The position numbers and the translations under genes were made by a program. DNA of 20,301 nt, taken from positions 1-20,301 of the IMG/VR virus record IMGVR_UViG_3300039018_000281. One strand, 5' to 3'. Below are positions 7,524 to 14,529 of this stretch, piece by piece; positions within the stretch are counted from its first letter, which is position 1, and each line of letters begins with the position of its first letter. The DNA comes from a virus. Below the pieces are notes generated by a model that saw only the letters and a list, made by a program, of their open reading frames with translations, was not told where the DNA came from and did not search any database.

Positions 7524-9379
7524 TAGAAGTTTTGACCTCCAACGTAACCTTGCCAATTCGTACCGCCATCAGACGTAAAAAATGCAAAGCTGTCTGCCTT
7601 GCCGGATGTCGATGTGATCGTTGGAGCCGTGCCACCAGCCCATTTGATGGATGCTGGCCACGTGACTGATCTGGGCGTACCATCTGCGGTGAAGATCAAA
7701 GTGAATGATCCACCAGAGCCACTTGCAGGAGGGTTGCTGATAGTCAAAGTGGTGATGGCAGCGTTTAAACTGACGGTAAAGATATTCGATGTTTCGAGGT
7801 TGAGCGTGAGCGTTCCGGCTGAAATTGTGGGGCTGGAGATCGTTTCGGAATAGTCTCGGAGTTTGGCTCGGATCAATTCGTTGTCTTGGAGGTTCTGCGC
7901 ACCCGTAAATGTGTTTGCACTAGCAGTGATGTAACCAGATGGGTTGCTTGTGCTGTAACCGTCTGTGATGCCGTAGCCTGACAGCGTTGTTGGCTTGCCC
8001 GTCAGGTTTGCAAACGTCAGGCAGGATGTCGTGGCATAGTTGCCCAGAGGCTGATACGTCGCCGCAGCGTTTGCGGTGGTCAGGTATACGGTCAGGTTTG
8101 GAGTGCCTGTCAGGTCGGCATAATTACCAGATGTCGCCACGTTGGCAAGAGTGGGCTTGCCAGTGATATTTGCATACGTGAAATTGGCCGATGGCAGTTT
8201 GGCGTCGAGTGCCGTTTGAAGCCCCGTGACCTCAGAAATGGCGTGCGTGTGGCCTAAAACAGCATAGGTTGCCGTGGCATTGGCTGTGGTCAGGTATGGC
8301 GTCAGATTGGCCGAGGTGAGTCCATCGGTGATGCCATAGCCAGCCAGCGTTGTGGGCGTGCCTGTGAGGTTGGCATAGGTCAGGTTTGCGGATGTGAGAT
8401 AGCGAGTGTCTGCGTAGCCTTGAGTCAGGATGGAGTTGGCTGTGTAGACAGGCGAAATATTGAGGTAAAACAGTTCTACCTTATTTCGTGATGCCCTGAC
8501 CTCTGTGCCAGTCCTTACGCCTGAAATGACAGCGTCAGTTGTGTGCTGGAAAGAAGTGTAAGTGCCCGGGGTTCCTGTGAACCCGCCCAGACTTGTACTG
8601 TTATCAAAGATCAATCCGTTGGTCATGTTGTAACTAATACTGGAAGCCGAATAAGCGTATTGAAATCCAATTGTAGACTTTAAAGCAACCTGCTGAAAAC
8701 AGATGCCTCTGTCAAAGCCAGAGTTAGGCCCAAACGCAAGCTGATAATTTTGGCTATTATCCCCTGTACCACCAAGATTGCCTCGGAGCCGAAAAAATCC
8801 ATTCCCAGCATTGCCAGAGATGATCCCACTGCCAAGACTGAGAACGCTTTGGTATGTTGCGTTACTTGCGACTATGGCGACAGATCCGGCACTAGAAATC
8901 AAAGTAGAAAACCCGTTAGAGTCTGAAGTAATTAATGCGGTACTGTATGCCCCGAATTCTAGGCTTGACGCTGAAGTCAGTGTCCCATTCCCGTTGTATT
9001 TGTAGTTTCCTACAGCGTAAAGATCAGGGTCTAAATACGTTCCGTTTGACAACACCTTCTCGCCACGCAAGCCTATATAATATTTATTCAGCCCGCTAGT
9101 GACATAATCGCCATTTACATAGTAGTTTGTGTAGTCGGTGATGGAAGGTATGCCTGTGTCAGTCAAACCGTATGTCGTGTTAGCGAGCTTAGGCTGAAAC
9201 GTATTGGCTACGGACAGCACCCCATTGCCCGTGATTGTCAGATTATCCCCAACGATGATCCCGCCGAGCGTTGTGTTTGTGGCCGGCACTGATGAGCCGC
9301 TGATGCCAGCGGGGCCTTGGACACCAACCGTGACGACAGTAACCGTCTTTTCACCTGTGATTACAACTGTATCAGCCAC
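7523..9379 (-). CDS. Tail fibre / receptor-binding protein with repeats
   Basis: Starts with GTG 9379, preceded by a near-perfect GGAGGTGA ribosome site. The 618-residue product has an N-terminal domain with a short collagen-like GVQGPAGISG piece (residues 18-27), a Gly/Ser/Asn-rich beta region, repeats of the type LTGTPTTLAGYGITDG and YLTTANATATY (about residues 325-495), and a C-terminal beta domain ending WQGYVGGQNF. The repeats and C-terminal pattern are familiar from phage fibres, which form trimers and bind host surface glycans. It overlaps the upstream gene by 8 bases. Confidence 0.85.
   Translation of the reverse strand: MADTVVITGEKTVTVVTVGVQGPAGISGSSVPATNTTLGGIIVGDNLTITGNGVLSVANTFQPKLANTTYGLTDTGIPSITDYTNYYVNGDYVTSGLNKYYIGLRGEKVLSNGTYLDPDLYAVGNYKYNGNGTLTSASSLEFGAYSTALITSDSNGFSTLISSAGSVAIVASNATYQSVLSLGSGIISGNAGNGFFRLRGNLGGTGDNSQNYQLAFGPNSGFDRGICFQQVALKSTIGFQYAYSASSISYNMTNGLIFDNSTSLGGFTGTPGTYTSFQHTTDAVISGVRTGTEVRASRNKVELFYLNISPVYTANSILTQGYADTRYLTSANLTYANLTGTPTTLAGYGITDGLTSANLTPYLTTANATATYAVLGHTHAISEVTGLQTALDAKLPSANFTYANITGKPTLANVATSGNYADLTGTPNLTVYLTTANAAATYQPLGNYATTSCLTFANLTGKPTTLSGYGITDGYSTSNPSGYITASANTFTGAQNLQDNELIRAKLRDYSETISSPTISAGTLTLNLETSNIFTVSLNAAITTLTISNPPASGSGGSFTLIFTADGTPRSVTWPASIKWAGGTAPTITSTSGKADSFAFFTSDGGTNWQGYVGGQNF
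7955..8400. repeat. Imperfect internal repeats of the fibre gene
   Basis: Two DNA blocks, about 7958-8021 and 8319-8383, encode near-copies of an LTG-P-TTL-GYGITDG unit. A second pair, 8058-8101 and 8268-8311, encodes YLTTANA-ATY units. Related shorter LTG/ITG-P units lie in between. These are diverged coding duplications, probable sites of recombination that changes fibre length. Confidence 0.75.
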
Positions 9380-9713
9380 GTGTCACCTCCGGTGATACAG
9401 TCAGAGTCCCTGAGATAAGCCTTTGCACAACACTACCCGTCACGATTTCGAGGTCATACACACCGTCAACCAGGTTGGCAGTCGTGGCAGCATCCAAAGC
9501 GAGGGAGATCACTCCGCCGGTCGCATTGCTGATCGACAAACAGGCCGATGGTGTGATCAGGCTCAGGGTTGTGTTGGAGTCGCTGTAAGACGTGCGAGCC
9601 ATCATTCTGGCACTGCTTCCAGTCAGGTTCACAGCAGTGCCGTTTGAAGTCCATGTGAGCGTTCGGTTGAATGACGCGCCCGCTTCGATTTCAAGGTTGT
9701 ATGATCCGGCCAT
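9372..9713 (-). CDS. Small beta-sandwich tail/baseplate-type protein
   Basis: A 113-residue, all-beta-looking protein. The pattern GASFNRTLTWTSNGTAVNLTG, then SARMMARTS, GVISLALDAATTANL and VQRLISGTLTVSPEVTR matches a widespread family of small phage proteins found near tail or baseplate genes (BppU N-domain-like). It starts at ATG 9713 directly after the portal stop with no gap. It is probably structural, perhaps anchoring the following fibre. Confidence 0.6.
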   Translation of the reverse strand: MAGSYNLEIEAGASFNRTLTWTSNGTAVNLTGSSARMMARTSYSDSNTTLSLITPSACLSISNATGGVISLALDAATTANLVDGVYDLEIVTGSVVQRLISGTLTVSPEVTRG

Positions 9714-11021
9714 TTATTCAGCCTCCATTTCAGGATCAACAGACGAATCCGTAGCAGGCTCTTCAGGCTCCACAGCTTCGACCTCTTCAGGCTCTTCCAT
9801 CTCGCCAAGTCCCAAAGTGGCTCTGGCTTCGTTGACCGTGAATATGCCCGCGTTAACACCCGCGGTGGCGATGTCCATCAAGGCCTTGCGATCGACTGAT
9901 AATTCCTCGATCTGGCTGGTGTCGAACCGTACGCAAAGTTCAGGATCAGGCTGCGCAGTCATGCCATTGCAGGCAATCGGCAAAGTTTGCACCAACCGTG
10001 TCAGCTCACCGGCGACCAGATCCAAGAACGGAATCACCGCATCACGCCACGATGCCTTGTTGGCTTCGACCAGATTAGAATAAGTCTTGCCCGTGTCAGG
10101 CTGCTTGAGCGACATGGGTGCCCATCCGAGGACACCGCAGATTCGAGCGGTCGCAAGGTCGGCCATCTCTGAGACGGACAAATCCTTGGGCGAAAAGCCT
10201 GGTGATTTGATGTCCATTTCGCTGGTTCCAACGAACGGCCTGCCCACAGCTTTACCACTCACAGCTCGTGCCAGGTCCGCTTGAACCTGCGACAGCTGCG
10301 CATCACTCAGATTGCCAAGTGTCTTGAGCGACACAATCAGCGATGGCACACCAGACCGCGATAAAACCGTGGTCTCATACTGTCCGATGATTTTCACAAG
10401 CGCCATTTCAGCAACGACAGAATCGAGCGTTGAAACGCCTCTGCTCTGGGCGTAAGTTGATCGCCCCTGACGAAACGCCAGCATCAATTCAGCGGGCACA
10501 GAGTAGTTGTACGACCTGCCCCAATCGCTGCCCATCACTGGATATTCCAGCACTTCGTTGATGCTTTCGCCCATCACAGGTCGCAGAACCCAAGGCGATG
10601 GGATCGGCATTAACTCAGTCACCGCATTGCCAGCGGTGTTGGTGATCACTTGCACGTAAGCATTGCCGTTATCGCACAGGCTGGAGTAAAGGTGTTCCAG
10701 CACGGTTGCATCCGACTCGCCGGGGCTTGGCCGTTGCCAAAGTTGTTGCAATGGGTGGTAGACAGGTACAAACCCGCCGTCTTCATCCCAACGGCCCACC
10801 TGCATGACTGCCTTGGTCGCGTTGCGTTTCATCGCCTGAATCGCGGCCTGAACTACAGACACTTGGTTGTAAGGTCTCGCCAAGGTCATGTAGTCGTTCG
10901 ACAGGCCGGTCATCATGTCCACAGTCCATGAGGTCGCGGCAATGTCAGCGGTATTTGCGGCGACACCCGCCCGTAAGGACTTGGTAAATCGACTGCGAAT
11001 GTTGTCGAATAGTGTTGGCAT
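9714..11021 (-). CDS. Phage portal protein, HK97 type
   Basis: A 435-residue protein of normal portal length, encoded immediately after the large terminase. Typical features are SVVQAAIQAMKRNA (residues 55-68), YHPLQQLWQRPSP, LEHLYSSLCDNGNAYV (108-123), VMGSDWGRSYNYSVPAELMLAF and the PMSLKQPDTGKTYSNLVEA region. It ends in a strongly acidic Glu-rich tail. The dodecameric portal forms the DNA channel at one capsid vertex and docks the terminase. Confidence 0.9.
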   Translation of the reverse strand: MPTLFDNIRSRFTKSLRAGVAANTADIAATSWTVDMMTGLSNDYMTLARPYNQVSVVQAAIQAMKRNATKAVMQVGRWDEDGGFVPVYHPLQQLWQRPSPGESDATVLEHLYSSLCDNGNAYVQVITNTAGNAVTELMPIPSPWVLRPVMGESINEVLEYPVMGSDWGRSYNYSVPAELMLAFRQGRSTYAQSRGVSTLDSVVAEMALVKIIGQYETTVLSRSGVPSLIVSLKTLGNLSDAQLSQVQADLARAVSGKAVGRPFVGTSEMDIKSPGFSPKDLSVSEMADLATARICGVLGWAPMSLKQPDTGKTYSNLVEANKASWRDAVIPFLDLVAGELTRLVQTLPIACNGMTAQPDPELCVRFDTSQIEELSVDRKALMDIATAGVNAGIFTVNEARATLGLGEMEEPEEVEAVEPEEPATDSSVDPEMEAE

Positions 11022-11029
11022 AGTTTTTG

Positions 11030-13393
11030 TCAGGAGACGTATCGAAATGTCTGGATGGAACTCAAATAGCTGAACGCATCGGCAGCAGCATCAACCTGGT
11101 CGTCATGTTTGCCGGGCGGGAATGAGCACAGCTCGTCAATGAAGTCACGGTTCCAATCGCCTCTCTCCAGCTCGATCGAACCAGATTCAAAAGCGGCGGC
11201 CATTGGCATTGCTCGCACTTCTTTGGAGCCTGTGGGGCGCTTGCTGATCACCCCATAACCGATCAGGTTGCGAGTGTCATGCTGTACCTGGTCCACGCCC
11301 GCAGAGCCGGGATCTTGTGCCAGGTGCACAATCGTTTCGCGGCCATCGGTCTCAGCGATCTGGCGTTGGATTGTTCTGCGAGTGGCTGGAGACCACTGGC
11401 CACGGGAAACGTGTTTCACTCGGTAGGTGTCACCGGTTCGGCACATCCAAACACCGGCAGTGTAATCACCACCACCCACCGTTGCGGCTGTGTCCCACGC
11501 CCGGCATAAGTTGGAGTTGGGTGGGATCGGAGCAGGCTCGACGATCCTGAACCATTCGGGCTTAAAGAACCCGCCATCTCTTGGTGTTGGTGTCTGTTGA
11601 TAAAGTGCCGAAAAGGCATAAGACCCGACGGTCTTTTTGATCCTGTCAAAGTCTTCCACGCTGTATCGTTCTGGCCATAGCGCCTCACCAGGCTGACGGC
11701 CAATCAAGTCACCCTCTTCAGCGATGGCAGGCAGGCTGACCACTTCCCATTGTTCGCCACCTTCATTGGCTTGCTCCAGCAACTGGCCAGCCAAGTCGAG
11801 AGAATGCCAACGAGTCATAATCAGGACGATTGCGGCACCAGGGTGAAGGCGTGTGTAGAGGTCGTTTTGATACCAGTCCATGACCCGAGCGCGATAGGTG
11901 GGTGATTCAGCCTCAGCCCGTGACTTTACTGGATCATCAATGATGATGCAATTATGGCATAGAATGCCATTTGCAAAGAAGTTGTGGTTGTCTTCTACTT
12001 CGATGTCGTATACAACGGCATCTTTGCGTATTCTTTCAACCACGGCCACAGAATCACAGGAGGTTTCAAAAGTAATGCCCTGTGAATCCTCACGTGGCAT
12101 GACACGCAAAGGCACACCAGATTCGATGCCGCATTGTTCATCGGCCAATTGTCGATGTGGTGAACATGGATGGGGATGTCTCGCCTCTTGCATACCACAC
12201 AGGTCTTGTTGTCCCTCGCATGGATCTTTAGTCTCATTTGACGGAACGCCTTCGCAGAGTGCGGTTGTTCCCTTAAAGGTGTCGCACCGTGCTTCCACTT
12301 GGGATTGTTTTCCCCCGACATTCTTCTGGAGTGACCTCTGTCCGCACATTCTTTTCCGCAGTAGATCGGGTAAATCAGAACCCCGTCTTCCATCCTCCGT
12401 GCATTTGCAACAAATTGGACATTGCATTGCTCGCAAACGACATCCTGAGACGGGTGTTTTCTGTTCTTGGTTTTGGCTTCCGGTTGCAGCCAAAAACACT
12501 TCCTGCACATAGCGGAAGACAGTCGCCCTTTTTTCTGCCCACATTTCTCGCATTGTGGGCCACCAAGCGGATATATCGCCACAGACTTGTTTCTGCAAGC
12601 CTTGCTGCAAACGGTGTGTTTCGCCCCCGTCTTTTCCGACTTCCTGTATTCGAAAGCGGTCCTGATAATCTGCTTTTTGCACACAAAGCAGTAGAGGATC
12701 ACCGGGGGAAAGTTCAGACGCTTTCCGATAGTCTCCGGAAACGTAGAAGCGATGGTTTCCCGTAGCTTCAACCACTCGACCTCTGTGAGTGGTGATTCTG
12801 TATAACCAAGATTCCTGACGGCTGGCGATAGCTTTGGCTGTTTTGTATTCAAGTGAATTTTTCCCCTTCGTTAATATTATACCGGTTTCGGAACCGATTT
12901 CAATATTTTCGATAGGAATCAATCCGGCTTTCGTATTGATCAAAGTCCCGGCAGGAAGACAGTCAGCACCGTAGCCCGTGACACCTGATCCGACACCCAC
13001 CGCATACAGGCCACCACCGTGTTCACTTGACCACTGATTCTGTTTGTTTTGATCGTCGCTGAACTCGAAACCGAATTCCTTGGCGATCCGTCTCGTCTGT
13101 CTGCTGAACGTGCAAGCCAGCGAGTGGTTGTAAGCTCCAATAATTACTCTTAAACTCTGATCCACCAAGAGTCTGTAAGCGGCATAGTGGATCGTTGCCA
13201 GCTCGCTCTTGCCGTGCCTGGGAGGCAAAAACAGCATGAGCCGTTTACAATCACCGATCGTCACCCTGTCCAGTGCTCTGCGACACTCCGCCAGGTGATC
13301 GGGATACCACTGGTGATCCGGCTTTGCGGCTTGGAGGAAGCGGTTCAGGCCCTTTGGTATCAACTGTTTTTCGTGGTGGTGTGTCACACTCAT
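11030..13393 (-). CDS. terL: Terminase large subunit interrupted by an intein
   Basis: The precursor is 787 residues from ATG 13393 (a TTG lies two codons earlier). The terminase halves join to about 450 residues, the normal size. Before the intein are the basic N-terminus and Walker A-like PPRHGKSE (57-64). After it are Walker B IIIDDPV (from 483), the ATPase coupling segment IMTRWHS, and the RNase H-like nuclease with WDTA (Asp634), QDPG (Asp694) and HDDQVDA (Asp764/765). The protein cuts and pumps DNA into proheads. An intein of 337 residues sits between GAD and Walker B, so splicing must occur for ATPase function. The start overlaps the small-terminase-like gene by 143 bases. Confidence 0.93.
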   Translation of the reverse strand: MSVTHHHEKQLIPKGLNRFLQAAKPDHQWYPDHLAECRRALDRVTIGDCKRLMLFLPPRHGKSELATIHYAAYRLLVDQSLRVIIGAYNHSLACTFSRQTRRIAKEFGFEFSDDQNKQNQWSSEHGGGLYAVGVGSGVTGYGADCLPAGTLINTKAGLIPIENIEIGSETGIILTKGKNSLEYKTAKAIASRQESWLYRITTHRGRVVEATGNHRFYVSGDYRKASELSPGDPLLLCVQKADYQDRFRIQEVGKDGGETHRLQQGLQKQVCGDISAWWPTMREMWAEKRATVFRYVQEVFLAATGSQNQEQKTPVSGCRLRAMQCPICCKCTEDGRRGSDLPDLLRKRMCGQRSLQKNVGGKQSQVEARCDTFKGTTALCEGVPSNETKDPCEGQQDLCGMQEARHPHPCSPHRQLADEQCGIESGVPLRVMPREDSQGITFETSCDSVAVVERIRKDAVVYDIEVEDNHNFFANGILCHNCIIIDDPVKSRAEAESPTYRARVMDWYQNDLYTRLHPGAAIVLIMTRWHSLDLAGQLLEQANEGGEQWEVVSLPAIAEEGDLIGRQPGEALWPERYSVEDFDRIKKTVGSYAFSALYQQTPTPRDGGFFKPEWFRIVEPAPIPPNSNLCRAWDTAATVGGGDYTAGVWMCRTGDTYRVKHVSRGQWSPATRRTIQRQIAETDGRETIVHLAQDPGSAGVDQVQHDTRNLIGYGVISKRPTGSKEVRAMPMAAAFESGSIELERGDWNRDFIDELCSFPPGKHDDQVDAAADAFSYLSSIQTFRYVS
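11995..12852 (-). CDS. HNH homing endonuclease nested out of frame in the intein
   Basis: A 285-residue protein wholly inside the intein DNA on the same strand in the +1 frame. It starts at TTG 12852 with AAGGGG 10 bases upstream. Cys pairs at 55/58, 82/86, 101/104, 116/119, 140/143 and 165/169 look like three zinc-finger/ribbon units. A SGENNPKWKHG segment (179-189) follows, then an HNH domain with zinc Cys218/221 and 249/252, HHID (His231/232), Asn244 and His253. The domain set is typical of intron- and intein-associated endonucleases, which would cut intein-less terL alleles. Its first ~50 and last ~28 residues are the +1 reading of the intein splicing blocks and may carry little function. 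Confidence 0.85.
   Translation of the reverse strand: MNTKQPKLSPAVRNLGYTESPLTEVEWLKLRETIASTFPETIGKRLNFPPVILYCFVCKKQIIRTAFEYRKSEKTGAKHTVCSKACRNKSVAIYPLGGPQCEKCGQKKGRLSSAMCRKCFWLQPEAKTKNRKHPSQDVVCEQCNVQFVANARRMEDGVLIYPIYCGKECADRGHSRRMSGENNPKWKHGATPLREQPHSAKAFRQMRLKIHARDNKTCVVCKRRDIPIHVHHIDNWPMNNAASNLVCLCVSCHVRIHRALLLKPPVILWPWLKEYAKMPLYTTSK
12863..12868 (-). promoter_or_regulatory. Ribosome binding site of the nested endonuclease
   Basis: AAGGGG lies 10 bases before TTG 12852 within an A/T-rich stretch. It is the best Shine-Dalgarno-like match near any possible start of the nested frame and is the reason for choosing this start. Confidence 0.5.
12876..12903 (-). promoter_or_regulatory. Predicted sigma70-type promoter for the nested endonuclease
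   Basis: On the minus strand TTGAAA (12903-12898) and TATAAT (12881-12876) are separated by 16 bases, five of six and six of six matches to consensus. The predicted RNA would start near 12869, just before the AAGGGG site and TTG start of the nested endonuclease. The spacer contains an inverted repeat, CGGTT and AACCG around a 4-base centre, which could be an operator. All of this lies inside intein codons. Confidence 0.5.
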
Positions 13394-13664
13394 TATCAAT
13401 GGCTGACCAGTCGATCTGTGGTTTGTCGCTGATTTCGATGTTTGTCATCACCTTGCCATCCAGCCGATCCCAGATTGCTGACCAGTACCGGAAGTCGCCT
13501 TCCAAGGCCATCTTCAAGCCCTTCTGCACCATCGCCCGTAGTAATTCAGGCTTGGCGTCCAGTTCAGCTTCAAGGGCGATCTGGAGCGGCTTTTTGGCAC
13601 GCCGTCCAGCATTGCCAGATGTGCCTTTGGGCCACGGTTTAAGGTTCTGGATGTTCGGTGGCAT
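13251..13664 (-). CDS. Small-terminase-like protein (DUF5681-type N-terminus)
   Basis: A 137-residue protein starting at ATG 13664. Its N-terminus, LKPWPKGTSGNAGRRAKKP (residues 8-26), is the Pro-Lys-Gly-x-SGN pattern of a protein family encoded just before phage large terminases (DUF5681 type), considered small-terminase or terminase-associated. The middle is helical (KPLQIALEAEL, LLRAMVQKGLKMAL). The last ~47 residues are Pro/Ser/Arg-rich and encoded by DNA that also encodes the large terminase start. It overlaps the glycosyltransferase stop by 26 bases. Confidence 0.7.
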   Translation of the reverse strand: MPPNIQNLKPWPKGTSGNAGRRAKKPLQIALEAELDAKPELLRAMVQKGLKMALEGDFRYWSAIWDRLDGKVMTNIEISDKPQIDWSAIDNECDTPPRKTVDTKGPEPLPPSRKAGSPVVSRSPGGVSQSTGQGDDR

Positions 13665-14529
13665 GCGTCACTAAACTTTCACTGGTTTTAGTGGGGAGGT
13701 TGATGAGGGTCATCCCGTAGTTATTGGTTCCACCCTGAACGTCGATTCCAGCCTTCCTGATCAGCTTGTTTCCCTTGAATGGCCTGTAGTCAACGTGGTG
13801 CTGCCAGCGGTTGAATTTTCGTGTGACTTTGACGACATCGGGGTGTTGTCTCTGGAGAGATCGAGCCATTTCAAGCCGGCCATCGAATGCAGCATCTTGC
13901 TTGTATAGTTGGTCAGTGTTCCCGCCCTTCATCGTCATCGTTGCAACTTTGTCGCATAAAAATGCGTTGAACAAAGCGGTGCAGTTGCCAGCTTTCAGGG
14001 ATCGCAAAGAAAGGTCAGTATCCTCATTGTATCGCCCACGCCATCGCTGATTTGTCTTGGTTGAAAGAAGGATGCAAGAGTAAATTCTCGTGTTCCATGT
14101 GATCGGTTTGGCTTTATTCTTGGCCGGTGCTAAAAGCTCATAATTCATTCCAGCCATCGCAAGGTTAACGTATCGGTCTACGAAATCCTCGATCACCGCA
14201 AAGGGTGTCGCGTCCTGACAAGCCCATTTTTTGTTTTGATGCAGACGGTAAAAGTGGCGGATGTTGTCATCAAGTATCCAGTGCCTGTCAACCCCCTGAT
14301 TCGTTGCATGTTCCCAGACCCAATTTCTGGCCGGTATTGAGCCTTGACCAAGATTGGAGAACGGCAGAGTCAATATCAACTCGGGGCGGATAACTCTGGC
14401 GTAGGAGTCATACTCTTGAGGCTCAACAACCACCTTGTAATTCGCCCCAATCTTTGCCAGTGCGTTGGCCGTTAATGGAGTCTCCCATCGGCCCTTGCTA
14501 ATGACGTAGATCGGGTATTTATTCTTCAT
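13639..14529 (-). CDS. Glycosyltransferase resembling TET-associated/GREB1-related family
   Basis: A 296-residue protein starting at ATG 14529, overlapping the ParB-like gene by 11 bases. It has a GT-A-like layout: YPIYVISKGRW (residues 5-15) as the first strand and nucleotide loop, SNLGQGSIPARNWVWE (58-73), WILDDN (84-89) at the place of the DxD metal motif, and NEDTDLSLR (168-176), which resembles the catalytic-base region. The pattern matches, from memory, phage glycosyltransferases named TET-associated or GREB1-related, proposed to glycosylate hydroxymethylated pyrimidines in phage DNA. No TET or base hydroxymethylase is in this window. A sugar transferase acting on another target is the alternative. 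Confidence 0.65.
   Translation of the reverse strand: MKNKYPIYVISKGRWETPLTANALAKIGANYKVVVEPQEYDSYARVIRPELILTLPFSNLGQGSIPARNWVWEHATNQGVDRHWILDDNIRHFYRLHQNKKWACQDATPFAVIEDFVDRYVNLAMAGMNYELLAPAKNKAKPITWNTRIYSCILLSTKTNQRWRGRYNEDTDLSLRSLKAGNCTALFNAFLCDKVATMTMKGGNTDQLYKQDAAFDGRLEMARSLQRQHPDVVKVTRKFNRWQHHVDYRPFKGNKLIRKAGIDVQGGTNNYGMTLINLPTKTSESLVTHATEHPEP

Larger units (their letters stand above)
11951..12961 (-). other. Intein (337 residues) inside the large terminase
   Basis: Precursor residues 145-481. Block A is CLPAGTLINTKAGLIPIENI with Cys1. Block B has VEATGNH (the TxxH motif at residues 211-214). Block F/G reads VVYDIEVEDNHNFFANG, then ILCHN with penultimate His480 and terminal Asn481, followed by +1 Cys482. 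All splicing residues are present. Joining GAD to CIIIDDP restores a continuous terminase ATPase sequence. No LAGLIDADG or in-frame HNH motif is seen: the central ~190 residues read as a Cys/Arg/Gln-rich text with no recognisable domain, because the same DNA encodes an HNH protein in the +1 frame. Confidence 0.93.

Noticed and set aside
12289-12765. Plus-strand 158-residue frame opposite the nested endonuclease
   Set aside because: No recognisable domain; it is the complement of the Cys-rich endonuclease text, and all supported genes are on the minus strand.
11951-12961. Intein plus nested gene explained as a sequencing frameshift
   Set aside because: A single frameshift cannot explain it, because the terminase frame is open through the whole region and resumes with correct C-terminal splicing motifs. 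Two compensating errors would be needed.
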